64,000 bases of DNA, taken from the NCBI GenBank assembly GCA_012845835.1, contig JABAKD010000027.1, positions 16,072,573 through 16,136,572 of the forward strand, given 5' to 3'. The notes beneath the pieces are model-generated. The model ran no database searches, was not told the DNA's origin, and was given only the letters and a program-made list of their open reading frames with translations. Below, one piece after another: positions 35,187 through 48,409 of this stretch. The DNA is from Undaria pinnatifida. Taxonomy: Eukaryota; Sar; Phaeophyceae; Laminariales; Alariaceae. Made by a program: the position numbers and the translations under genes. Each line of letters opens with the position of its first letter. Position 1 is the stretch's first letter.

Positions 35187-38100
35187 CTGCAAGGGGAACG
35201 GGGGGGTGTTGTAATATGACGAGGTGCCGGAAGGTGTGAGGGAAGGGACGCAGGGGTATCAGCTTCGATTGGAGACAGCACCCGTTATTTTTCTTGGTAG
35301 ATTTCTTATTACCGGCGTTGAACTATGAGAAGCTCGAGGAGACAGGAAAGGGGGAGTGAGACCTTGGGGGGGGGGTGAGGCTCACAGAGTTCCAGCATTG
35401 CTGCTGTGCTCTCTTTTGGACCTTCTTTTATGGAACGTATAAGGAACGTTATCCTAGAGGTTGTACTTTCCTATGGGCGCTTGAGGCGCTTACAGCTATG
35501 TTGTCCAGAGGAGCGTTCTCATGACTCTACCTTTTTGCTGGTGCTTGAGGCGCTTACATCTATCTATCGTATCCAGAGGAAGAACGTTCTATCACCGAGA
35601 ACACTCTTGTGATATCAGCTAGCTAGATTTTGCGGGTTATCTTCTCCACTCAGAATATTCCGTTTAAGAGAATATTATTGTGACCAATAGACCAGAACTC
35701 TGCGGGCTATCTGACCGAACCTGTTGCCAGCTGTACTGACACTCTTATTACATTAACCCACCCTGAATAGTGGTATATGCAGACCTCAAGACGGTCGAAG
35801 GGTGACGACAAAAGTTCATTCTAAAAGACCGGGAAAGGGGGTCGAAGATGCGGCTATTCGAAACAAAGATATGAGGCTATAGATTCCCCCACACCTCGTA
35901 ATGAGGCATAAACGCTACTGATAGGACCATTCACTAGAGCAAATCGCTGAAATAAATACCATAACAAGATAGAGGAAGACAGAACCAGAATGGGGCAGCC
36001 TACGTAGAGCAGCGCATCCAGCTATCTTGCCCTTCGTCATATCCACACCAAGGCCGGCCGCGGCTCCGTGTGGAACCCGACAGAGTACCGTCCCGACGCC
36101 ACTGCACACCCCAACCCCCTCCCACGACGGCCGTGCCCACGGCGGCGACGCCGCCCCATCCCACAGCGGCCTGCTTTTGTTGTGGTGTAAGAAGCTGGCC
36201 AACCCTCTCCTTCCCTTTACCCAACGGCCCTGGCATCACCGTCAGCACTAGTCCACAGCGGCCCTACCGCCGCCAAACGCTGCAAACTCGTGGCGCTGCA
36301 GAAATCGCCGATGAGGCGGGTTAGAGGCGACGCCATGTCTTGTGGGTATCCGAGAGTCTTTCGGAAACACTTGTGAAGGGTGATGAGGGAGATCCTCACT
36401 ATCTGCGACGAATCAGGGAAACAGTCATTTGATACACCCGTGGGTGAAGGGATGGCACATAACCCTTCACAAGTGTTTCCGAAAGGCTCTCGGATACCCA
36501 CACGTCATGGCGGCGCCTCGAACCCGCCTCATCGACGATTTCTGCAGCGCCACGGGTTTGCAGCGTTTGGCGGCGGTAGGGCCGCTGTGGACTAGTACCT
36601 CGGTCGTGAACGACGCGTCGTCAACAGTTGGGATGCCGCTTATAAGGCATGGTCCATGTTCTGGTATCGGCGGCGCGGTGGACGCATCGTGTCCGGCTTC
36701 GACCAGGAGTGTTGGGAGCGACACCGCTACGACATCGTCCTAACTTCTGCAAGTTCAGCCAGAACCCGGACCTACCACGAGCACTCGCGGCAACTGGCGA
36801 GAAGCACATCGCTGAGGCCAGCCCGTACGACCTCATCTGGGGCATCGGCTACAGGGCTGACCCCCCGTTCTCTATAGCCAGCTGTACTGACACTCTATTA
36901 CAGTCTACTCATTTCATACCTAGCCGTAGCGTCAAGAGGGAGGTCATTATACCAGTGCATACGCCATCAAACTATATCGATTATGTTACCAATACCGCAA
37001 ATTAGTCGCGGTTAAAAAAATATTTCAGATGCGTCAGATGTGAACTATATCAATTATGTTACCAATACCGCAAATTAGTCGCGGTTAAAAAAATATTTCA
37101 GATGCGTCAGATGTGAGTTCGACCGATTGAATGGTCGATACTCCGCTTTGTAAGCTGCGTGATTCGTCGTTTATGGTTCATCCTTGACGAGCTGCGGGGG
37201 GGGGGGGGGGGGGGGGGGGTACTAATTTATTGCGTGCCTGTGATTTGATCATTGACTACATACCAGGTCATCGTTTCGCGACATCGTTTCGAGACGGAGC
37301 AACGTTTCTACCCTTAATAAACACCTCCGGCGTTTGGGCGCCCAGGCGAACCGTCAGCAACAACGCAAAAACCGACAGGGAGCTGCGTGGGTCATACTGT
37401 AAGGCTAAGGCCATCGAAGCGTAAGCAACACCACAAAAACTCGTGCTTCATGCTTGACGAGCGGCGGGGGGGTGGGGGGGTGCACTCGTTTGTTGCTTGC
37501 CTTAGCTGACCATTGACCCCGCATACCTTGCGAGAAGGACCATCACTTCTACTCCTGATACAGGCTTCCGACAGTTTGGCGCTCAACCCTAACCGTCAAC
37601 AACAACGCAAAAAACGGCAGGGGCCCGGGGGGGGTCACTGTTGTACGGAAAACGACACCCAAGCGTTAACAACACCGCAAAACACTCGTTTTTTAAGCTC
37701 GACGAGCTGCAGGGGGCGTACTCATCTGTTTCTTGCCTTGGTCATTTGACCATTCACCACGCATTCCGTTCGAGACGGAGCACCGTGACAACTCCTAATA
37801 AGAGATACCTCCAACGTTCGGGCGCTCATTACGAACGTTTCTGTCATACCAGGTATACCCAACCCACCTGCGCGTTTTCTCGCAAAGCACGGCCTGCACA
37901 AGCGGGTGCGCCAGGATGGCGTCCTGCCCTGGGACGGGCCGCTCAAGGGCACGGCGGGAGCACGAGGCCTGGATGGCGTTGTCTCCTGGGTTGAAGTAGT
38001 GGCACACGCTCACGCCTTCATCGGCGAGCAGCTGTTACAGCGCCATGTCGTTTAACAAGAAGAAACGCATTTGAAGCGTTGGCGTCTTGTCATGCATGAC

Positions 38101-41100
38101 CCTTTTGGGGCTTCAGGGGGAAAACTTTGGGGAAATAAAAAAATAACTTGTACGAGGCATCGGCGAGACGCAAAAGCCCGCGCTATTGGGCTTCGTCAAA
38201 CGTCCCAAGAAACAAAAAAAAAAATGTTCGGCATCCGCGCAGCCAGGGTGGTTGTCAGCTTGTATTGCTGCACCACCCACACTATTACGGTGGAACACAC
38301 AGTACACACAGTACACACAGTGAAATACTAATACTAATAGTAATCAGCACCAAATAAGGTAACGCACATACGGGATTTACTGTTTTTAGGCGTCCATCGC
38401 GAACCAGGCGGACACGCCAAAAACACAAACATATACACCAATGAAGAAACAATCCAAACAACTTAACCCTTGGATATTTGGGCAAAATACTCACGTACCC
38501 TGGGTCCAACTTTGAATGTAGGCGCGTGGGTTCGAGTTCTTGGTTCTCAGTTTTCCTTTTGGTTTTGGAATGTTGCGCGTGTGTTTTTCTCAACAGACCA
38601 TCTAGCTCTCGGGCATGATATTTTGTTCCCGTCAGGCAACGATCAAAAATCAACGATCAACGATCAACCCCTCCCTCACGTGCGCCACGATCGAGGTACA
38701 AGGTATTATTAAGGTACACCACTTCTTGGCCAACACAAACATGGGGCTCCTTGAGCCAAATTGTCTGAAAATGGCAATTCCTGTTCTACAGTGTTGATTC
38801 CTTTGCACCACCTAGGCGATAGTTTTGATAATTGGGCTACACTTTAGATATATAGTTTTTTTGCTCAAAATCATTATTTTTTGGGGGGTGTAGGTGCAGC
38901 GCTCCTCAAGTCCAGAACCTTGCACCTTGCAAGGAAAAAAATATACAACGTTACCGTATTAATAGGTCGACGAGTGTCCCCTTTGTTTCGGCGGCCCACT
39001 TTTGCTTTTGCCATCAAGCGAGGCCGGTGGGCACATCGGGCGGGTCTAAGAGAACGATCCCCAAAACTCCTCCATGCCCTCACCAGGTGCTACATTAGCC
39101 CGCAGTAATCTCGTGCTGATTTTTTTTCGACATTTCTCGGAAAAATTATCGGAAAATCTTCGTCGCCCACACGATCAAAGACCGGAAAGACCTAAACGTG
39201 TGCGAGCGCGTGTCCTTGGGCGCACCTTTGCCATCGCCCTGAAGAACCAAGTGGGCACGTCCGGCGCGTCCAGGATGACCGATCCGAAAAGCGCTTTCAT
39301 TTCCTCGCCTTTCCATCTCAGCCTGTCCACCACGTTGAGCAGCAGGTAGCAGCCCATCGAGTGCCCTTTCCAGGAGAGTCGTTTCCCCGCTGTGTCTGCC
39401 GCGGCCTTGACCCTCAATGCCGCCTCAATAAATAAAAAGGGTCAAACAGAACAGGGAACGGGGGTTAGAGGGACGGAGGGATGGAGGGGGGGGGGGGGGG
39501 GGGAGGGGGGGGGGGTAGCGAGGTGGCGGGATGGAGAGGGAGGAGTGGGCGGGGGTATGATAATATAAAAAAAGGACCAGCAAAAGGTACGGGGGGGGTG
39601 TACTCAGTTTGTGCATGGCCATAGTCGTATGACCATAGACGCTCGCATCCCTACTATGCCGCGACGGAGCACGTCGGGTTTTCACCAACCAGGCAGACAT
39701 TGCTTGGACCATGCGCGAAGCGCCGTGAGGCGTTCGGCGAGTCGCATGAAGGGTGAACTGCATCCTTCCAAGAACCGCTCGTAAGACGGACTTCGGCACC
39801 TTGTGCCTACTTTCTTGCTTATGGATGACAGCGCCAACGAGTTACTTTGTTTTTTGGTGTGGCCGCTCCAGGTACGGGGGGTGAATATATGGAGGGATGG
39901 AGAGGGAGGGGACGAGGGACGCATAAATGAGCGTATGGTTAAACGTAGAAAAAGCGGAACAATAAAAGGAATGGGGGGTATAGATATGGAGAGATGGAGA
40001 GAAAGGGGGCGGGGTACGGAAGTGGATAAAAAGTTAGACGAAAAATGGGCTACAGAGCAAAGAGTATCAAGGATAGAGAGGTGGGGGGATTGAGAGAGGG
40101 GGGACGGGGGATGGCATCAATAAGAAAGACCGAACAGCAACGGGAACGGGGGATACGAGCAAAGCAAAAGGCCCACCAGCACAGGGAACGACGTGTGGGA
40201 TAGAGAAATGGAGGGATGGAGAGGAAGGGGACGAGGGATGGGAAAGGGATAAATTGATAGAAGGAGAAAAGGCCAAAGAACATGGGCATGTAATAGAGAG
40301 GTGGAGATATTACGGGGGAGGGGACGGGGGAAGGCGAAGTGGACAAACGTTTGGAACAAAAAAATGACGAACATAAAAGGGAATGAGGGGTAGAGAGGTG
40401 GAGCGACGGACAGAGAGGGGACTAGGGATCAAGAGGTGGATACAAGGCTAGGCGAGGGGTTGGCGAGATGGAAGGATGGAGGGTTGAGGAGATGGCGAGG
40501 GGGGGGGGGGGGACAAGGACGGAGAAGTGGAGAAAAAAAAAGTTAGACAGAAAAAGGCCGCCCAGAGCAGGGAACGGTGGACAAAGAGATAGAGCGGGGG
40601 AGAGGTGGAAGAGTAATGAGGATGAAGGGACGGAGAAATGACAACATAATGAGATATGAAAGGACAGGAGAAATGACAACATAATGATATATGAAAGGAC
40701 AGAGGGTTGTAGAGATGGAGGGAAATTACATATATAGCTATCGAGGGACCTAGAGGCATAAAACAGCAGGGGGGGGTACCGGGTTTTTCTCAGGTTATTC
40801 AAATGCGGAGTTCTATGCCAAATCCCGCAAAAAGCGATGAGAAACGTTGTTCGCGCGACCCAACGAACAACCCCATCGCCTACACATACCACAAAAAAAA
40901 AGGAATTGCACATAGGGTATTTCCTCGGTTGAAGAGCTCGGTTTGGTTCAGAATTGTTCGGGCCCAATGGGTGCCTCCTTCTCCCGTGTTAACACCGTTA
41001 GAACCGTAAAACCCCTTCCTATGCTAATTGCAAGTAATGTTGTCCCAAAAACGGGTTTCCAGTTATAAAGGCGTTAATCGTGATATGGCACCACACCGTA

Positions 41101-44100
41101 GGAGACACCTGCCAAGGTATACAGTTCGACCCGAGTCGACGAGAGACGAAAATGCTGAATTGTTAGCATTGCGATAAAATGAAGGCACGTACCGTAGTGG
41201 GGAGGGGGGAGCTATGTGACCCCGGATCTGAGTCACTACGAACTGGGAGGGAGCGCAAGAGAAGTGCGAGGATAATAAATGAGATGGAACAAAAAAAAAA
41301 AGTGCATCCTTTATTTCTGAGAGTCCTCTCTCGATGAGTTCCATACCTCACTCAAAAAGTTACTTATGAATAATATGAATAGTAATAATACAGTAACCTA
41401 CAAAGTGCAACCATTGTGGTGACCAAAGCCATGGCCTAGGTATGACCAAAATGTTCAAGTTGCAAAACAAGAATGACGTTCCAAGAAAGGCGTTACAAAG
41501 AACGGCGTTAACTCAAACTATTTTCGGTCAAGAAAAAGCCCAGTCATGCAGAAAACAGTTTTGCCAAACAAAGCGTCACCTCTATAGTGAAAGGCGTGTA
41601 ACACCCTAACCCTAACCCTATGTAGGGCTATCCACTGCCAAGAGGGATATCCGTAAAAGGCCACAGCATTAAGTTGACCGATATTGTAACCGATTTCTAT
41701 CACATTGCGCAACCCGATGCGAGTCGACGAGGGAAGGAACAGCTGGACCTGTATTCTCGCGATAAAAATGAAGGATGATACCGTAGTGGGGCGGGGGGAA
41801 AAGAGAAGAGCCTGCTTGGTGACCCCTGGATCCGAGTTACGCGTATAAAGGGAGAAGGAGAAAAAAAAAGTGCCAAGATAATGGAAGAGATGAGCGAAAA
41901 CAAAACTACGACGGGGCAATGTACTCATCTACTAACACACCAGGGGTAAAGAAAGCGACGTGCTTTTGTTTTCAAATGTGTATGAGGCATTTGAACCGCG
42001 TTAAAAACTGCGGGTGGTGTGTCCCAGCCACGAAGAACGCAAGAAGGCAGCGTGCCACCGCCCGTCAACCTGCAAGCACACCGGGCGTTTTACAACAACA
42101 GTGGCCATCATGATTGAGGCATACTATACGGTGCGACAGTGGCGTCACGATGGCCGGCATGCATGTCGCAGTGGCAGCATGATTCAGGCATGCAACAGCA
42201 GTAACACATCTGGCCTTTTCGCGTGTCATGATCCGGCCTTCGGGTCCGGTCAGAAGGGTTTCAAACACTCGCGGGTCGAGTCGGGTCGGGTCAGGTGTTC
42301 GAAACTTCACGGGTCGGGTCGGGTCGGGTCAGGAGGTTTTCAAGTCTCAGCGGCCGGGTCGAGTCACCCTGACTCGATCCGACCCTTGAGAAGGGGTCCA
42401 ACCCGTCAAAAAACGCCCTGGGAAGATCTGATCACGATCGATCGAGGCATTAATACCTCTATCGAGGCATATATGCTATCATAGAGATATTAATGCTATC
42501 ATCGAGGTATTAATGCTACCATAATGCTACCATAATGCTACCATAGAGGTATTAATGACATTTTTTGGGCAAAACATTTTCTGAATAAATCGGCTTCTTA
42601 GCCCGATAACCATCCGAATTTCAACTGTTATTTTTGCAATATGAATTTCAGTATACCTTTGGCCGCAGGATTTTGGTTATCGGACTTCACTTTCGTTTTC
42701 GTCAAAACTAGTTCTTGCCTTCGAGGGGTATTACTTACTATTACAGTATTACAGTATCCAATTATAGTATTATAGGGTATACTATAGGGTACACTATAGG
42801 GTATAGGGCACACTAAAGGGTAAGAAACTCGTCAAGTGAGGAGCCTCAGAAGGAAAAAAAAGCCGGTGCACCTCTACGACTACTACTGCTACTACTGCTA
42901 CTGCTACTACTGCTACTACTGCTACTACTGCTACTACTTCTACTTCTACTATTACTACTGATACTGCTACTGACTACTACTGACTACTAGTACAGTAGCA
43001 TGTACGTAAACGATGCGGCCATGCAGCAGCAGCGGCGTCATCATTCAGGACCCAGGCCTACAACAACAGTACCACGATTGAGGCATGCAATAGCAGTAGC
43101 ATCGTCATGTAGGATTCAGGCACACGAGAACAGCAGGTATATAATGCGTGGCATCCGGATTCAAACATGCACAGCAGCAGTGGCATTGTTATCAAGACTA
43201 CACTAATAATACGCAGATATACATGTTGACTTGACACAAATTACAACACGTTAGACCAAAGCCCCAGCCCCATTATTTTCAAGATACCAGGCATTGTTGG
43301 ACTATTCATAGCATTCATGTGTTGATAGTGTCCTAAACTGAACAGACCAAAACAAATCATTGGGGCACAGCACAGCACAGCACACACAGCATAGAACGGC
43401 ACAGCACAGCACACGAGAGTAGCACTTCTGTTGCATGCAGAAAGCCCGAAACAACACAATGTAATGCCATCATGCGGCCACGCATATGTTTTATCATCTG
43501 CAGCCATGCAGCTGCTGTATGTGGCAATTCAACTATTGTAGGACATGCGGCAACATGTTTTTGTCAAGGATGGCTTACTCCCAAAAGCATGAGCGCCTAT
43601 TACTAGTACTGTTACTGGTATCAAAGGATTTGCATTGGTGGCCTTTGATCCAAGTAGACTAGTGCTATTCAGTTTTTCGTGTAGAATATGGGAAATGTAA
43701 ATATTAGATTATGCCCACGCGAATTGAAGTAAATTGACATGAAATTTGGGCCCTGTTGGTGTAAGTGATGCGCGTTTGGCATAATTCGCACAAAGCAAGA
43801 GGGAAAAAAAGAGGGAAAAAAGGGATAGCAGGGGAAGCCTCTATCACCTGCAGGAAGAGGAAGATGGTGGCGTGCATGTTGTGCTCGCAATACGTGTACC
43901 GCCTCTCGTACGTCGACATCACCTGCCAACAAACGGCGACAGCACAAGAACAAACAAGAGCCACACCATCGAGATGCGGAATGCATGATCAGTGTGAAGC
44001 ATTAAACTGCAGCACCTTGCCAAGCAGACCAGCTCAGCAACCTTGGTAAGCATTTTCGGCAAGAGGACATACCAAACAGCCTTAATCAGCACCTTTTGGT

Positions 44101-47100
44101 AAATGGCCTTGGCAAGCAGCTTTCACGAGTAGCCTTACCAAGCAGCCTCGTTGACCAGACTTTACAGGAGCCTCCCAAGCGGCCTTACCAACTAGCCGTG
44201 CCCAACCACGACACCAGATGTACAGCACGACACAACACCACACCGCACCACACCCCATCTCATCCCAAACCTCACACCTCACCCCCGAGACACGACCCCA
44301 TAGTCTAACTCGGCGCACGATAAGCAAGGGATGTACTAGATGGTCGCCCCGGTGGCGTATCAGGCTCGAGCACCACACCCCATCTCATCCCAAACCTCAC
44401 ACCTCACCCCCGTGACACGACCCCATAGTCTAACTCGGCGCACGATAAGCAAGGGATGTACTAGATGGTCGCCCCGGTGGCGTATCAGGCTATCCTCGAG
44501 CCTGGTATATAGGTCAGTTTCGTGAGTTCGGATCCCCCCCGTGCAAACTCGCAAAAATTCGTGGGGATGCTTTCTTGCGCGCAAATTGACTTGTTGAAAG
44601 CGCGAGAGCGTGAGTTAGCAACACTCAATGAAAAATCGACAAGCAGTGGGATTGCTGGACCCTATGCGCGATAAAAATTGAAGGCAAGAACCGGGGGGGA
44701 GAAGGGACGACACCTGCGAACACGGCTTGGCCACAAGCTGAAAAGCAGATGTGTGTGAAAAAAAAAGCCTGGGTGCTTACCCGCTTGATGAGCCAGCCGG
44801 CACCTTCTCCGGGGGGGTTGGACGGCCAAGCCAGACACACGGTTAGACCCTTCCTCAATGCGCGTCCCTGCGCCGCGGTAGTCCTTACCCCGAATCCGAA
44901 GGGGGTGTTGAAGCCGTGCACGAAGACGAACACGTCTCGACTTGGGTACCCCATCAAGAGGGCCATCGCCTGGTGGGAAAGGTCAGCATCAACATTAGCA
45001 TCGGCATTAGCCAAACGATCAACAGCATAGGTTCGTCATCGTCATCGTCATCATCATCATAATCAACAGCATCATCATCACCGTTATCGACATCACCCAA
45101 CATAACTAATTTTCTCATGATCATGATCATGATCACCATGATCATGCCATCAACGTCATCATCATAATCATCACCATCACCATCACCATCACCATCACCA
45201 TCACCATCAATATCACCATCGTCATCCTTCAAGCAAACCAAACCAATCGGAAAGCAAACCAACTGGAAAGGAAAGGGAAGGAAAGGAAAGCAAAGCTTAC
45301 CTCTTGCTCCGTGAGAGAATACAAGCCGACCACATGATAGTCTGGGATGCTCAGCTCCATCGCTGTGCCTAGTTCTCCGACGTTAAACGGAACCGCCGTC
45401 GTCGCCAGCACCCACCTAGAGCCACCGTCCCCCGCTAGCGTGTTTCCAAACCTGCCCCAGAGGAAGGAAACCCACGGCCGGCATCACAATGAAAGCTTTC
45501 ACACGACACGATAAGTGGTGACCATTCAGAATTGCACCCACATTTTTCGGGACCAACTACTTGGAATTAATGTGGGATAACGTTTGCCGCATAACGGATT
45601 ACCATCGAAATCAAAACCCACGATATGCACGAAACCTACAGCTGTGAGGCGGCAACATTTGACGACTAATAACCAATCGGTAGGTGTCGTTAGCCGACGC
45701 ACTGACTGTAGTCGACAAGTAGGCTGGCGCAGCCAACTGATGGCCAGCCGACTTTGTCGATTCAAGTCAGGTGGGCGAAGCGAGCCAATTAGCTCCCCCT
45801 GGCGTCCAAAGAGAAAAAAAATGCGTCCCACATTAAGCAGTCCTTCCTACATGTACATGAACCGAATAGATCGGATAGTCCGGCATCTTCGGTAAACGCC
45901 TGATTAATAGTCCGACTAATAACTAGTTGGTGACTTGAGTCGTGCCGACTCACAGCTCTATAAAAAACTATATATCCATATCTATATATTCCCCTGCTTT
46001 TCCTAACCATATGACAGTCGGTCATGATTACCATATTCCCCCGTACCGCTACTCGTGTGGACCAAGTATTTATATACCTATGTACTTCAGTGTTATTAGT
46101 ACAGAGGACCATAGTAATTTATTGTCTTTCTTCTTTACTACTAATTCGTTTTTTTTCTCCTCGGATGTGTACATTGGGTGGGTTTCCTGGTTAGCATGCA
46201 GTGTAGTCGGTTTCAGATGCGAGTCTTGAAACGTAAGTACCAGTACGGGCCTGGCACGTACGTAGGCGGACTTTCGATTCCATTTTTTATATATTTTGGG
46301 CGGATGCATGAATTGCTTCAGCTATGATAAAATACGTGTGCCACCTTTGCTTTGTTTTATTTTTTCTGTGGGGCATTCTTCCACCCCAGAGTGACTGGAG
46401 CCTGCCCTGTGACCACCGACTTGATTACGCGAGGTAATGTGATAACAACAGCAACAAGTACGCAAGCTCTGCACACGTAACGAAGCCGCCGCTTCTGATT
46501 GGCCAAAAAGGTATCAACGAATCAACATAATTGGTCGGCATTGTTCCGGGCTCTCTCCTGTAAGAAGCGCCAAAAAAATTAACTCAACTCTGCGTCGACT
46601 TTTCCCAAGTGTCGGTTCAAGACCAATCATAATAATTGGTCGGTATTGTTCCGGGCTCTCCCCTGTAATAAACGCCAAGAAAAATCACCTAAACTTCCCG
46701 ACGACTTTTTGCAAGTATCTGTTCGTCATGACCAACGTCGACAGAACGTACACACCAAACGGCGAACAAGTCGCCGCCTCTAACAGGCCACAAAGATTAT
46801 ACGTACAGGCCCTTGACTGGTCTGTTTTGTCCACAGCTCCCCCCCCTATAAGAAACGCCGGAAAAATCACCTGAACTCCCCGTCGACTTTTTCCAAGCTT
46901 CTGTTCGTGAAGACCAGCGTCGACAGCAGCTTCACAGAGGGATACACCGGTTCCGGGGCGAATACGAGCGGTGGCCGGCAAAGCTGCACGAACAACGGGT
47001 ACTCCTTGGCTGCCAGCGCCGCCGTTGCTTCCTCGAAGGTCAGCAGCTGGAAAAAGAAAATGAAAACGCGAAAAACGCAGGAACAGGCTCAATCAGCGTC

Positions 47101-48284
47101 CATACCTCATAACCGTAAACACCTCCCCACCCCTGCTCATACGCTCGACCCAACTCAACCCCTACCCTCTGCCCTTTCCCTTCTCCTCGCCCTGGGGACA
47201 CCTCAGTGTTCTCGAACTGGTCCCTCGACACCGAAGCAACCACGCCGCGAACCCTCGATTCTAGCTCTCAATTCAATATTTACCCTTTGCCCATACCATC
47301 AACCCTAGCCCCATCCTCCGCCATTTCCCTTAATGCTACCCTCACCTTAACCCTTGATCTTACCCTTACCCATACCAGCCCACTCTCGCTTTTACTCTCA
47401 GCCCAACCCCTACCCGTTACCCTGACGCGTTCTACGACCGAGGTATACCACTTTTTGCCAAATGCTTTCTGAATGACTTGGCTCCATAATCCGAAATCTT
47501 CGGAATGTCATTCTTGTTTAGCAATTTTAATATTTTGTATGCCTAGGCTGTATGGGTTTGCTCGTGGAGTTGCACCTTTAGTTTACTCAAGAAAACTTCA
47601 TGGGTGAGGAATGATAGGCTGTAGAGTAGAGCAGATACGTACAGTTCCTCAAGTGGTCAATAAATCTCATGAAAAATACCGTGCACCTTTATCGTGCCAT
47701 GTGTCCCCCACCCCCACCGCTAAGCCTACCCCTACCCTTTGCCTTTACCCCTACCGATACCCCTACCGCCACCCTCTGGCCTTGCGCTTCTCACCCTGGG
47801 AGACACCTCGGTCGCCTCGAACGGTTCCCTCGATACCGAGGCAACCACACAACCCACCACGGCCAGCGTCTCGCTCGACCCCAGGGAGTTGAAGTCCGCG
47901 ACCACGTCTTCGTCAAAAACCCCCTCCACCACCGCCGGACGCTCGGACGCTAACTTATTTCCACCGCCACCTTGGGCGGGTTTTTTGCCGTCGGTAGTGG
48001 CGATTTCGTTCGTCGGGCTACTCGATAATGCGGCGGAATCTTTGCCCGTTGGTCGTTGGGCGGTGTCGGGAGATTCGCTTGGCCAAAACGCCTCCGTTTG
48101 TGTGTGGTACCCGCTATCTGGGGTATCGCTTCTGCCGCTACCGTCAACACCATCCACCGACCAAAAAACAAAAAACAGCAAAGTAGACAGACAGACAGAC
48201 AGACAGACAGACGGACGGACAGACAGCAAGGCCGACAGACAGACGGACAGACAGACAGACAGACAGGCAAACAGGCAGACAGGC

Positions 48285-48323
<39 letters not shown>

Positions 48324-48334
48324 AAAACAGACAG

Positions 48335-48409
<75 letters not shown>

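Larger units (their letters stand above)
40970..43845. other. Gene A intron 17, right part
   Basis: The 4.4-kb intron between exons 17 and 18 holds two SINE body fragments, CCCTAA units, a GGGTC element, GCTACCATAAT repeats (42500-42545), CTA/CTG triplets and CACAGCA repeats (43368-43420). No coding exon seen. Confidence 0.55.

Noticed and set aside
34824-35192. 122-residue minus-strand frame overlapping the last gene A exon
   Set aside because: The phase from exon 19 selects the other frame, which also continues the hydrolase; this one is a shadow.
39425-40967. Minus-strand Pro/Ser/Leu-rich frames
   Set aside because: Pyrimidine-strand reading of purine-rich repeats; no splice or motif support.
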